From Pseudomonas sp. (lineage in GTDB: Bacteria; Pseudomonadota; Gammaproteobacteria; Pseudomonadales; Pseudomonadaceae), in contig NZ_JAUYNT010000025.1 of the NCBI RefSeq assembly GCF_030698175.1, positions 1 through 64,000 on the forward strand: a stretch of 64,000 nt of DNA, written 5' to 3'. Below are positions 43,415-51,996 of this stretch, in pieces. Every line of letters starts with the position of its first letter. Position 1 is the first letter of the stretch. The position numbers and the translations under genes were made by a program. The notes beneath the pieces were generated by a model, which was not told the origin of the DNA, searched no databases, and worked only from the letters and a program-made list of their open reading frames with translations.

Positions 43415-44361
43415 CGGCGCCGTCCGTTCAGCTTGCCTAACTCGAAACGCAATTGTCCCAGGGCCGGTTCGCCGGTGCTGATCATCAACAGCGCAATCTG
43501 GCTGCGACGTAGCAACTCGGCCACCTCACGCAAGCGACCGCTGGCAAACTCGCTGAGGGGTTGATGGACGTGCTTGCGGCCAACCGCCAGCTCCAATTGC
43601 AGCTCGCCCTGGGTGACCAGCAAATGGCCGTTGCTTGGCAGCTTGAGCGCCAGCGGGTCGTAGACCTGCAGGGCCAGCACATCGTTATGGGCGGACAGTT
43701 CGCGCAGTAACTGCAAGGTTTGGGCGTTGGCGCCGGCAAAGTCGCTGATCAGGCAAATCAGCTGGTCGTGAGCGGCATGCCGGCGGCATTCCAGTAGCAC
43801 CTGGTTGAGCTGCGCGCTGCCGTCGATATGCGGGTTGTCGGCGGCCAGGGCCTGATTCTGCCGGACGATGCTGGCGCACAGCTGCTCGACCCGGCTGCGG
43901 CTGCGCAAGGGTGCAATCCGCTCGATCCGCTGGTCGTTAAACACCAGTCCGCCGACCCGGTCGCCGGCTTGCAGGGCCATCCAGGCGCAGAGCGCGGCGA
44001 GTTCGGCGCCGGTGCAGGACTTGAAGCTGTATTGCGAGCCGAAAAACATGTCCATGCGCTGGTCGAGCACGATCAGCGCCGGCCGGTCGCGCTCCTCGCT
44101 GTAGCTGCGCACGAAGGGTTTGCCCAGGCGCAAGGTGGTGCGCCAATCGAGATGGCGCAGGTCGTCACCGGGCTGATAGCGGCGCAGCTCCTCGAAATTC
44201 AACCCGCGCCCGCGCAGGCGTGACTGATGCTGGCCGGCCAGCAGGCTGGCGCGTGGTTGGCGGCCGGCAAAACTCAGGTGCCGGGCCGGCAGTTCCAGCC
44301 GCAATAGCTGCGCCATCGAGACATAAACCAGGCCATCGCTGCTGTGCTGTGGGAGTTGCAT
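43411..44361 (-). CDS. DUF58-family protein
   Basis: 316 aa with the DUF58 core GRGLNFEELRRYQPGDDLRHLDWRTTLR at about residues 47-74, then a VWA-like part (ALIVLDQRMDMFFGS). Partner of the MoxR ATPase in such operons. Start at ATG 44361; the frame is open to 44619 but the upstream part shadows moxR. Confidence 0.86.
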   Translation of the reverse strand: MQLPQHSSDGLVYVSMAQLLRLELPARHLSFAGRQPRASLLAGQHQSRLRGRGLNFEELRRYQPGDDLRHLDWRTTLRLGKPFVRSYSEERDRPALIVLDQRMDMFFGSQYSFKSCTGAELAALCAWMALQAGDRVGGLVFNDQRIERIAPLRSRSRVEQLCASIVRQNQALAADNPHIDGSAQLNQVLLECRRHAAHDQLICLISDFAGANAQTLQLLRELSAHNDVLALQVYDPLALKLPSNGHLLVTQGELQLELAVGRKHVHQPLSEFASGRLREVAELLRRSQIALLMISTGEPALGQLRFELGKLNGRRR

Positions 44362-44371
44362 GGGCGCGGCC

Positions 44372-45352
44372 TCAGGCGGGAATCGCGACCTTGTCGAGCA
44401 ATCGCTCGAGCACCTGCTCGACGCTGATGCCATCGGCCACGGCGTCGTAAGACAACTGGATGCGGTGGCGCAGCACCGGGTGCAGCACCCGGCGCAGATC
44501 ATCCGGGCTGACATAGTCGGCGCCCTCCAGCCAGGCATTGGCCCGCGCCGCGCGATCCAGGCCGATGGCGCCGCGCGGGCTGGCGCCAAGGCTAATCCAG
44601 CTGGCCAGCTCGGCGTCATAGTTGGCCGGGAAACGGCTGGCGTTGATCAGGTCGATTATGTAGCGGTCGATGCTCTCGGACACATGAATGGCGCCCATTT
44701 CCCGGCGGGCGGCAAACAGCTCGCTCTGGGCCAGATGGAAGGTGACGGGCGCCGGCGTGTGCGTCGTTTGTGCGCGTTCTTCCAAACGCAGCAGGCGCAG
44801 CACTTGGGCCTCATCGGCGGGCTGCGGGTAGTCGAGCAGCACCTTCATCAGAAAGCGATCCATCTGGGCTTCCGGCAAGGGGTAGGTGCCTTCCTGCTCG
44901 ATGGGATTTTGCGTGGCCAGCACCATAAACAGCTCGGGCAACGGGTGGCTGCTGCCGGCCACGGTGATCTGCCGCTCCTCCATGGCTTCCAGCAAGGCGG
45001 CCTGCACCTTGGCCGGGGCGCGGTTGATTTCGTCGGCGAGGATCAGGTTGCCAAACAGCGGGCCGGGCTGGAACTGGATCAGGTTATGCCCGGCATCGCT
45101 GTGCAGCACCTCGCTGCCGGTGATGTCGGAGGGCAGCAGGTCCGGGGTGAACTGGATGCGGCTCATCTGCGCCTCCAGGTGCGCGGCCAAGGCTCGTACT
45201 GTGCGGGTCTTGGCCAGGCCTGGGAGGCTTTCCAAGAGCACATGACCGTTGGCCAGCAGCGCCAGCAACACCTGGCGAACCACCGCTTCCTGACCCAAGA
45301 CGGCCTGGTTGATGCTGTCTTGCAGGGCAAGAATGCTGGCGCGAACGCTCAT
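44372..45352 (-). CDS. MoxR-type AAA+ ATPase
   Basis: 326 aa AAA+ chaperone. Walker A variant LPGLAKTRTVRALA at about 41-54, Walker B LILADEINRAPAKVQAALLEAMEE, sensor-1 ATQNPIEQEGTYPLPEAQMDRF. Proposed to remodel partners with the VWA proteins encoded downstream. First gene of the minus-strand operon moxR, DUF58, DUF4381, batA, batB, batD. The gap to the divergent earP is 176 bp. Confidence 0.9.
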   Translation of the reverse strand: MSVRASILALQDSINQAVLGQEAVVRQVLLALLANGHVLLESLPGLAKTRTVRALAAHLEAQMSRIQFTPDLLPSDITGSEVLHSDAGHNLIQFQPGPLFGNLILADEINRAPAKVQAALLEAMEERQITVAGSSHPLPELFMVLATQNPIEQEGTYPLPEAQMDRFLMKVLLDYPQPADEAQVLRLLRLEERAQTTHTPAPVTFHLAQSELFAARREMGAIHVSESIDRYIIDLINASRFPANYDAELASWISLGASPRGAIGLDRAARANAWLEGADYVSPDDLRRVLHPVLRHRIQLSYDAVADGISVEQVLERLLDKVAIPA

Positions 45353-45528
45353 GGGGAGTCCTTGTTTTTAGTGGTTCCGGCTGGAGTTCAGGTTGGCAAA
45401 GCTGTTGGCAAATTTCAAATGCATTGTTTCTGCTGTTTAGATGCGTTTGCTGCATGGGATGGCGGGCCGGCAATCTTTGTTGGCGGCGGGAGGCATAATG
45501 GGGCGGATTAATAGCTGGATTGAGCCAT

Positions 45529-46662
45529 ATGCGAGTTAGCTGGGATATTTTCTGCAGCGTCGTCGATAACTACGGCGACATCGGCGTGACCTGGCGCCTG
45601 GCCCGTCAGCTGGTGGCCGAGCAGGGCTGTGCGGTGCGCCTGTGGGTGGATGATCTGGCGGCGTTTTGTCGAGTCTGTCCAGAGGCCGACGTGCAGGCCT
45701 TAACACAATTGCGCCACGGCGTCGAGGTGCGCCGCTGGTGCGCCGACTGGCCGCCGGTGGAAGCTGCCGATGTGGTGATCGAGGCCTTTGCCTGCGCGTT
45801 GCCGACGGCCTATGTCGCAGCCATGGCGGCGCGTACGCGGCCGGTGCTCTGGCTGAATCTGGAATATTTAAGCGCCGAAGACTGGGTCGGCGGCTGTCAT
45901 GGTCTGCCGTCGTTGCAGCCCAAGGGCTTGCAGAAGTTTTTCTTCTTTCCAGGCTTTAGCCCGGACACCGGCGGCTTGCTGCGTGAGGCTGGTCTGCTGG
46001 AACGGCGCCGCGCTTTTCAGCAAGACCCGCAGGCGCGTCAGGCGTTTTTGTACGGCTTGGGCGTGGCGCCGCAAACCGATGCCCGGCTGATCTCGCTGTT
46101 TGCCTATGAAAATTTGGGCCTGGCCAGTTGGCTAGAGCTGCTGGCAGCAGAGCCCCAGCCCACTCATTTATTGGTGCCCGAGGGGCGGATAGTCAACGAC
46201 CTGCTGCGCTGGTTGCAGCTGGATACGTTGGCGGTCGGGACTGTGCTGGTGCGGGGCAGTTTGACCATTCAAGTGCTGCCGTTCGTCAGCCAGGATGATT
46301 ACGACCTTTTGCTGTGGAGCTGCGATTTTAATGCGGTGCGTGGCGAGGATTCCTTCGTGCGGGCGCAATGGGCCGGGCGGCCGCTGCTCTGGCAGATTTA
46401 TCCGCAGCCAGAAGATGCCCATCTGGACAAACTCGAAGCATTTCTGGCGCTCTACACCGAGGCTTTGTCGCCGGCGGCCAGTGCCGCGTTACTGGCCCAG
46501 TGGCGGGCCTGGAACAGCGGCGCGGCTATGGGGACGAGCTGGCAGGCGCTGCTGGAGGTGTGGCCGGAGCTGAGCGCGCATGCCGAAAACTGGTGCTCGC
46601 AGCAGGCAGCGCAGACAGATCTTGCCACGGCGCTGGCGCAGTTTTACCGAAATTGGCTATGA
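45529..46662 (+). CDS. earP: EarP, protein-arginine rhamnosyltransferase of elongation factor P
   Basis: 377 aa GT-B enzyme that adds rhamnose from dTDP-rhamnose to Arg32 of EF-P. Start [22 protein letters not shown] (conserved opening, with the catalytic Asp region near DNYGDIG), and [21 protein letters not shown] binding the nucleotide sugar. ATG at 45529 has a weak ribosome site; a TTG three codons upstream is less likely. It is followed 46 bp later by its substrate gene efp. Confidence 0.93.
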   Translation: MRVSWDIFCSVVDNYGDIGVTWRLARQLVAEQGCAVRLWVDDLAAFCRVCPEADVQALTQLRHGVEVRRWCADWPPVEAADVVIEAFACALPTAYVAAMAARTRPVLWLNLEYLSAEDWVGGCHGLPSLQPKGLQKFFFFPGFSPDTGGLLREAGLLERRRAFQQDPQARQAFLYGLGVAPQTDARLISLFAYENLGLASWLELLAAEPQPTHLLVPEGRIVNDLLRWLQLDTLAVGTVLVRGSLTIQVLPFVSQDDYDLLLWSCDFNAVRGEDSFVRAQWAGRPLLWQIYPQPEDAHLDKLEAFLALYTEALSPAASAALLAQWRAWNSGAAMGTSWQALLEVWPELSAHAENWCSQQAAQTDLATALAQFYRNWL

Positions 46663-46663
46663 T
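46653..46663 (+). promoter_or_regulatory. Candidate extended -10 promoter of efp
   Basis: TTGGCTATGAT straddles the end of earP; TATGAT at 46658-46663 with a TGG extension. No good -35 was seen. It would give efp its own transcript in addition to read-through. Confidence 0.35.
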
Positions 46664-46708
46664 ACGCGGCGAAGAATTTTGTCTTTCCATCCATATCCGG
46701 ACATTAGT

Positions 46709-47281
46709 ATGAAAACCGCACAAGAAATGAAGCCCAACAGTGTGGCCCTGATCGACGGCCAACCTTGGCTTATCCAGAAGGCCGAGTTCACCAAATCCGG
46801 CCGTAACAGCGCCATCGTTAAAATGAAATTGAAGAACTTGTTGACCGGTTCTTCCACCGAGACTGTGTACAAGGCCGACGACAAGCTTGAGCCGGTAACT
46901 CTCGAGCGCGTTAACGTGACTTACTCCTACGCCAGCGAGCCAAACTACGTATTCATGGACGAAGAGTTCAATCAATACGAGCTCAACGCTGACGACCTGG
47001 AAAGCGTATTGCCGTTTATCGTTGATGGCATGAACGACATCTGCGAAGCCGTATTCTTCGAAGGCAAAGTTGTTTCGGTTGATCTGCCAACCACCATCGT
47101 TCGCCAGATCACCTACACCGAAGGTTCCGCGCGCGGCGACACTTCGGGCAAAGTGATGAAGCCTGCCAAGCTGTCTAACGGTACTGAAGTTAAGGTTGCG
47201 GATTTCTGCAACATCGACGACTGGATCGAAATCGACACCCGCACCGGCGACTACAAAGCCCGCGCTAAAGCACCGGTTTAA
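46709..47281 (+). CDS. efp: Elongation factor P
   Basis: 190 aa, three beta-barrel domains: KOW-like N-terminus ([20 protein letters not shown]), loop [12 protein letters not shown] with Arg32 at the tip, OB domains with [20 protein letters not shown]. It relieves ribosome stalling at polyproline stretches. Arg32 and the neighbouring earP mark the rhamnosylated type rather than the lysylated one. ATG at 46709. An intrinsic terminator follows at once. Confidence 0.96.
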   Translation: MKTAQEMKPNSVALIDGQPWLIQKAEFTKSGRNSAIVKMKLKNLLTGSSTETVYKADDKLEPVTLERVNVTYSYASEPNYVFMDEEFNQYELNADDLESVLPFIVDGMNDICEAVFFEGKVVSVDLPTTIVRQITYTEGSARGDTSGKVMKPAKLSNGTEVKVADFCNIDDWIEIDTRTGDYKARAKAPV

Positions 47282-47308
47282 CCACCGGCGTTAATCGCGA
47301 GTAAAAAC

Positions 47309-47337
47309 AGCCCGACCTTAGCGTCGGGCTTTTTTTA
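47309..47337 (+). terminator. Intrinsic terminator of efp
   Basis: AGCCCGAC-cttagc-GTCGGGCT followed by seven T. The IS element begins one base after the T-run. Confidence 0.93.
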
Positions 47338-48371
47338 GGCTATGTACCCGTTAACTGTTGAAGGGGTCGCCCAACGGCCTCTTGCAGGCAAAACTCGGGC
47401 TGAATACGCTTTGCATACCGCTCTAGCATGCGTCGCCAACCCAAGTAATTGACGAGATACTTGGTCGCCACACCATGGAAACGCACCATCCATCGCTTTA
47501 GCCGGCTGTGATAGGCATTTACGTTTTGGATGTGGAAAGCTGCCTCTTGGACGCGCAGTCCAGGCCTGGCATACACCACCTTGTGCGTGATCCCGCTGGT
47601 GCGCGCAAATGCTGCATAGACTGCCGCGCCATCGGTACAAAGCACCGACTTTTTATCCATTAACGGCTCAAGAACGGCGCTCACATGCGCCGCGTCGAGT
47701 TTTTTTAGCTGGAAATCCGCAGTATGCCCCGCACGGTCGCGCACGACCAAAACGGGTATCTGATCCGGGCCAGTGCCGCGTGTCTTGCCCACGCCACCCC
47801 GCTTGCGTGGTGGGCGCGGCAACTCGCGCTGACCTTTGAATGACTCGAGAAAAAAGGTTTCATCCGCCTCGACAATGCCACTTTCACGCGCATCGCGATG
47901 GTCGGCGGAGTCACGCAGAAAACGATGCCGCCATCGGAATGAGGTGCTCTTGCTGACACAGCAGTATCGGGCCGCCTCTCTCACGGTAGATCCCGCAATT
48001 AGGGCCTGGGCATAATCCAGCCAGCAGTCTTTTTTGCGCAGACGCGCCAATGGTGTTCCGGTCAAGGCATTGCATGTGTGCCGGCATACTCGGCAGCGGT
48101 AGCGCTGCAGGCCGCCACTGCGGCCCCATGAGGCCAGTTGCGCGGCGTCAGCGGCACAGTGCGGGCAGGCTTTCAGATCAGGAATGACTTCTTCAAGGCC
48201 ATCTCGCAGCACGTTGATCTGGAGAAAGTGCTGAACGATGGATTTCTGTTTGATCGTGAGCAGATCAAGCCGAACCAGCAGGTGTTGAAAGGATTGGGCA
48301 TCCATAACGGTACTCCTTGATGAGCACGCGTCTTGAGTTTAGACCTTGCAACAGTTAACGGGTACAGAGCC
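47338..48371 (-). mobile_element. IS1595-family insertion sequence
   Basis: About 1,034 bp, bounded by inverted ends that share TGTACCCGTTAACTGTTG (22 of the first 23 bases agree; base 5 is A on the left and C on the right). It contains one transposase gene. No 8-bp target duplication is visible (left flank TTTTTTTA, right TTAGTTAA). It is inserted between the efp terminator and the wss operon. Confidence 0.88.
47340..48305 (-). CDS. IS1595-family transposase (ISXO2-like DDE)
   Basis: 321 aa. Zinc-ribbon near the N-terminus (C47-P-H-C50 and C71-R-V-C74), then an ISXO2-like catalytic domain: [33 protein letters not shown], and [19 protein letters not shown], the place of the third acidic or polar residue in this group. 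The stop codon lies inside the left inverted end. Full length and uninterrupted, so it could be active. ATG at 48305. Confidence 0.92.
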   Translation of the reverse strand: MDAQSFQHLLVRLDLLTIKQKSIVQHFLQINVLRDGLEEVIPDLKACPHCAADAAQLASWGRSGGLQRYRCRVCRHTCNALTGTPLARLRKKDCWLDYAQALIAGSTVREAARYCCVSKSTSFRWRHRFLRDSADHRDARESGIVEADETFFLESFKGQRELPRPPRKRGGVGKTRGTGPDQIPVLVVRDRAGHTADFQLKKLDAAHVSAVLEPLMDKKSVLCTDGAAVYAAFARTSGITHKVVYARPGLRVQEAAFHIQNVNAYHSRLKRWMVRFHGVATKYLVNYLGWRRMLERYAKRIQPEFCLQEAVGRPLQQLTGT

Positions 48372-48610
48372 TTAGTTAACGTTGCCTTGTGCATGCTGTT
48401 GGCGAGTTTTTATGCGGGTTGCGAATGGTTTCTAATTGCACTGATTTGGGTGGCTACAGCGCTTAAATTGCTGTGTTGAATTGACGCACCTACAGGAAGA
48501 ATTTGTTTTAGAATGTGTGCTGTGTCTAAAAAAGCTTGCATTTTTTTGACGCCTTAAAATTGGCACTGGACGCCTGCATTCTATCAAGCCACCTTGGTCA
48601 CTTTCGGCGC

Positions 48611-49816
48611 ATGAGTACTTCGAGCGATATTTCCAGTTTGTTCAAGCTGTTTGGTCGGCGTGCAAGCCAGTATCAAGAAATTGCTGAGGCAGATGCCGGC
48701 AGTGCTTCGCTGGAGAGCTGGCCCGGAATAGCCAAGGCCGAAGTGCCGCCGCCACCCGCTGCCCGTGACGGTCTTTTTAGTCGTGCGCAAGTGGCTGCCA
48801 GCGGTGCGCTACCTCAGGTTGCACCTGCTCCTGCGCCGGAACCTGTGCCCGCGCCGCAGCCTGCTGCGCTAGAACGACTGGTCTTGCCGGCGCTGGCTGC
48901 CGAGCTGAGTGAGCCCTTTGCCGGTGGTGCGCTGAGCTTGCGCAGCATGTTAGGCAAATTGGCGCAGGCTGAGGATGAGGCGCCTGCGCTGAATGCTGCA
49001 CGGCCGCGGGCGCAACTCGCCAATATCAAAATTATTGCGGTGGTTTCGGCTAAAGGTGGCGTGGGTAAAAGCACCATCTCGGCCAACTTTGCCGTAGCCC
49101 TGCAGCGCGAAGGGCACGCCGTGCTGGCGGTCGATCTAGATCCGCAAAATGCACTGCACCATTATCTTGGCGTCGAGCCGGAGCCTGGCAATGTGCTGCT
49201 CACTGCCGGCATCGCCCAGCCGGTTGTGGCTGGACAGTCGTGGCAAGACATCTGCCAGCCGAGCCCGGTTGACGTGCACCTGTTGCCCTTTGGCGCGGTT
49301 GACGAAAAACGCCGGCGCATTTTTGAGGGGCAGTTGGATCAAGATCCCGATTGGCTGGCGCGGCAATTGGCCGGCTTGGAGCTGGCCGATGGCGCGTTGG
49401 TGATTCTGGATACGCCGCCCGGCCCTTCGGTATACCTGCAGCAGGTGTTGTCGGTGGCCAATTTGGTCTTGGTGGTCAGTCTTTCTGATGCGGCCTCCTA
49501 TAACACGCTGCCGATGATCGACAGCCTGATCAAAACCTATGCCGGTGAGCGTCCGGAGTTTCTGGGAGTGGGTTATCTGATCAATCAGGTGGATCGCTCG
49601 CGACAACTGAACAAAGACATCACCCAGATCATGCGCAATGCGCTGGGCGACAAGGTGATTGGTTTGATCCATCGCGATCAGTCAATCTCTGAGGCTTTGG
49701 CCTACAACCAAAGCGTGCTTGACTACGACCCTCGCGGCCAGGGCGCGCATGACATCTTGGCTTGCGCGCACGCGGTAATAGCTCGGCTGAAAATACGCGC
49801 TGAGCCTCAGGCGTGA
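48611..49816 (+). CDS. wssA: WssA, BcsP/BcsR-like plus ParA/BcsQ ATPase
   Basis: 401 aa from ATG 48611. N-terminal SSDISSLFKLFGRRASQYQEI resembles the short conserved opening of BcsP/BcsR-type cellulose proteins. A Pro/Ala-rich linker (44-88) and a MinD/ParA ATPase follow, with the P-loop VVSAKGGVGKST at about 144-155 and LDTPPGP as Walker B. BcsQ-type proteins help place the synthase complex, usually at a pole. The stop overlaps the wssB GTG (GTGA). An upstream in-frame start at 48536 is unlikely. The preceding gap carries an AT palindrome. Confidence 0.87.
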   Translation: MSTSSDISSLFKLFGRRASQYQEIAEADAGSASLESWPGIAKAEVPPPPAARDGLFSRAQVAASGALPQVAPAPAPEPVPAPQPAALERLVLPALAAELSEPFAGGALSLRSMLGKLAQAEDEAPALNAARPRAQLANIKIIAVVSAKGGVGKSTISANFAVALQREGHAVLAVDLDPQNALHHYLGVEPEPGNVLLTAGIAQPVVAGQSWQDICQPSPVDVHLLPFGAVDEKRRRIFEGQLDQDPDWLARQLAGLELADGALVILDTPPGPSVYLQQVLSVANLVLVVSLSDAASYNTLPMIDSLIKTYAGERPEFLGVGYLINQVDRSRQLNKDITQIMRNALGDKVIGLIHRDQSISEALAYNQSVLDYDPRGQGAHDILACAHAVIARLKIRAEPQA

Positions 49817-51996
49817 CCCTGCTGGCAAGGATGCGTGATGGCGTAGCTGTATCTGTCCTTCGGCAGTCACCGCTGGTCGGTTGGTTGGCACGGGTAGTGC
49901 CGATGGTTTTGGCCGGCTCGTTGATGGCCATGGTCGTGGCGGCGCCGTTGGACCTGCACCAACAGTTGTTGTTTTCGGCGGTTTGCCTGGCGGCGACTCT
50001 GGTGCTGCGGCGCAAAGCCGGGCGCTTGGCAATTTTGGCGATGGTGGTGTTGTCGGTCATCGCCTCCACGCGCTACATGTACTGGCGCTTGACCTCCTCT
50101 CTGGGGTTTGAGGGTTGGGTCGACATGATGTTTGGCTATGGCTTGGTGTTGGCTGAGTTTTACGCTTTGCTGGTACTGCTGCTGGGGTATTTGCAGACCT
50201 CATGGCCGCTGGAGCGCAAACCCGCCGCGTTGCCGCAAGACAATCGAACCTGGCCCAGCGTGGATGTGTTTATCCCGACTTATAACGAGAGTCTGGATAT
50301 CGTCAAACTGACCGCTTTTGCCGCCCAGGCGATTGATTGGCCAAAAGACAAACTCAACGTCTATGTGCTGGATGATGGCCGGCGCGAGGTGTTTCGTAGT
50401 TTTTGTGAAGATGCCGGGATTGGTTATATCGTTCGCCCGCATAACAACCACGCCAAAGCCGGCAACCTCAACTGGGCGCTAAAGCACACCAATGGCGAGT
50501 TCGTGGCGATCTTCGATGCCGATCACGTGCCGACCCGGTCCTTTTTGCAGGTGGGCATGGGCTGGTTTATTAAAGATCCCAAGCTGGCAATGCTGCAGAC
50601 CCCGCACTTTTTCTTCTCGCCCGATCCGTTCGAAAAAAACCTCAATACCTTCCGCGTTGTACCGGGTGAGAACGAGCTGTTTTACGGCCTGGTGCAGGAC
50701 GGCAATGACCTCTGGAACGCCACTTTTTTTTGCGGCTCTTGCGCGATTCTGCGCCGTGGGCCGCTGGAGGAAGTGGGCGGCGTGGCCGTTGAAACGGTGA
50801 CGGAAGATGCGCATACCGCGTTAAAGCTCAACCGGCTTGGCTATAACACCGCTTATATCGCTATTCCCCAGGCCGCCGGCTTGGCGACCGAAAGTTTGTC
50901 CGGGCACATCGGTCAGCGAATTCGCTGGGCGCGTGGCATGGCGCAGATCTTCCGTACCGATAATCCCTTGCTCGGCAAAGGCTTGGGTTTTGGTCAACGG
51001 CTGTGCTACCTGAACGCCATGCTGCACTTCTTTTATGGCTTGCCCCGCTTGGTGTTTTTGACCGCGCCCCTGGCCTATCTGTTTTTTGGCGCGCAGGTTT
51101 TTCAGGCGTCGGCGTTGATGATTCTCGCCTATGCAATGCCGCACATTTTCCAGGCCAGCGTGACCAACTCAACGATGCAGGGGCGCTTTCGCCACTCGTT
51201 CTGGAACGAGGTCTACGAGTCGGTGCTGGCGTGGTACATCATGCGCCCGGTGCTGTTGGCGCTGGTTAACCCCAAGTTGGGTACCTTCAACGTAACCGCC
51301 AAGGGCGGCGTCATCGATAAGAGCTATTTCGACTGGGCGATGGCGCGGCCTTACATAGTCGTCCTTGGCCTGAACTTGCTCGGTGTGGTGGTGGGCCTGG
51401 GCAAGATGGTTTTCGACGACAGCGCCAGTAACGCCACCCTGGCGATCAATCTGTGCTGGACGCTGTACAACATCATTATGAGCGCCGCCGCCGTGGCGGT
51501 AGCCGCTGAAGCGCGGCAGATTCGCGGTGAGCCGCGGGTGTTTGCCCAGTTGCCGGCGATGCTAGGTCTGGCCAACGGTAAAACCATCGTCTGCCGTACC
51601 AGTGATTTTTCCCAGAGCGGCGTCGGCATTAGCTTGCCCGCAGAGGTTGAAGTGCCGCAGGGCACGCAGTTACAGGTGTCGTTGTTTCGCGACGAGAACG
51701 AGAGTGTCTTCCCGGCCACCGTGGTGTTTAGTCGCGGCCAGTCGTTGGGCTTGAGCTTTGACGATCTGTCGCTGCAGCAGCAAAGCGAGTTAGTCCGTTT
51801 AACTTTTTCGCGGGCCGATATGTGGGCCGCCGGCTGGGGTCAGGGGGTGGTCGATACACCGCTGGCGGCCTTGCGTGAAGTCTCGCTGGTTGGCCTGCGC
51901 GGCATTGTGTTGCTGTCCAAGGCAACGGCGGCCGAACTGCTGTTGCGCAGCCGATTTCTTTCCTTCTCAAAAAAAATAATATTGAGGCAGACATGA
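49813..51996 (+). CDS. wssB: WssB/BcsA, catalytic cellulose synthase subunit
   Basis: 727 aa inner-membrane GT2 enzyme that polymerises UDP-glucose and extrudes the glucan. Motifs: DDG (Asp187-188), DAD (235-237), TED (330-332) with Asp332 as base, QRIRW (368-372). PilZ domain near the C-terminus: RGEPR at 571-575 and DFSQSG at 598-603 fit the c-di-GMP contacts. Start GTG 49813 overlaps the wssA stop; an ATG at 49831 is an alternative. About eight membrane spans. Confidence 0.95.
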   Translation: MTLLARMRDGVAVSVLRQSPLVGWLARVVPMVLAGSLMAMVVAAPLDLHQQLLFSAVCLAATLVLRRKAGRLAILAMVVLSVIASTRYMYWRLTSSLGFEGWVDMMFGYGLVLAEFYALLVLLLGYLQTSWPLERKPAALPQDNRTWPSVDVFIPTYNESLDIVKLTAFAAQAIDWPKDKLNVYVLDDGRREVFRSFCEDAGIGYIVRPHNNHAKAGNLNWALKHTNGEFVAIFDADHVPTRSFLQVGMGWFIKDPKLAMLQTPHFFFSPDPFEKNLNTFRVVPGENELFYGLVQDGNDLWNATFFCGSCAILRRGPLEEVGGVAVETVTEDAHTALKLNRLGYNTAYIAIPQAAGLATESLSGHIGQRIRWARGMAQIFRTDNPLLGKGLGFGQRLCYLNAMLHFFYGLPRLVFLTAPLAYLFFGAQVFQASALMILAYAMPHIFQASVTNSTMQGRFRHSFWNEVYESVLAWYIMRPVLLALVNPKLGTFNVTAKGGVIDKSYFDWAMARPYIVVLGLNLLGVVVGLGKMVFDDSASNATLAINLCWTLYNIIMSAAAVAVAAEARQIRGEPRVFAQLPAMLGLANGKTIVCRTSDFSQSGVGISLPAEVEVPQGTQLQVSLFRDENESVFPATVVFSRGQSLGLSFDDLSLQQQSELVRLTFSRADMWAAGWGQGVVDTPLAALREVSLVGLRGIVLLSKATAAELLLRSRFLSFSKKIILRQT

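Noticed and set aside
48346..48390. Outward promoter from the IS right end into wss
   Set aside because: TTGCAA is present but no acceptable -10 lies 16-18 bp on.
48475..48515. Sigma-70 promoter for wssA (TTGACG / TAGAAT)
   Set aside because: Spacing of 22 bp is too long for a normal promoter.
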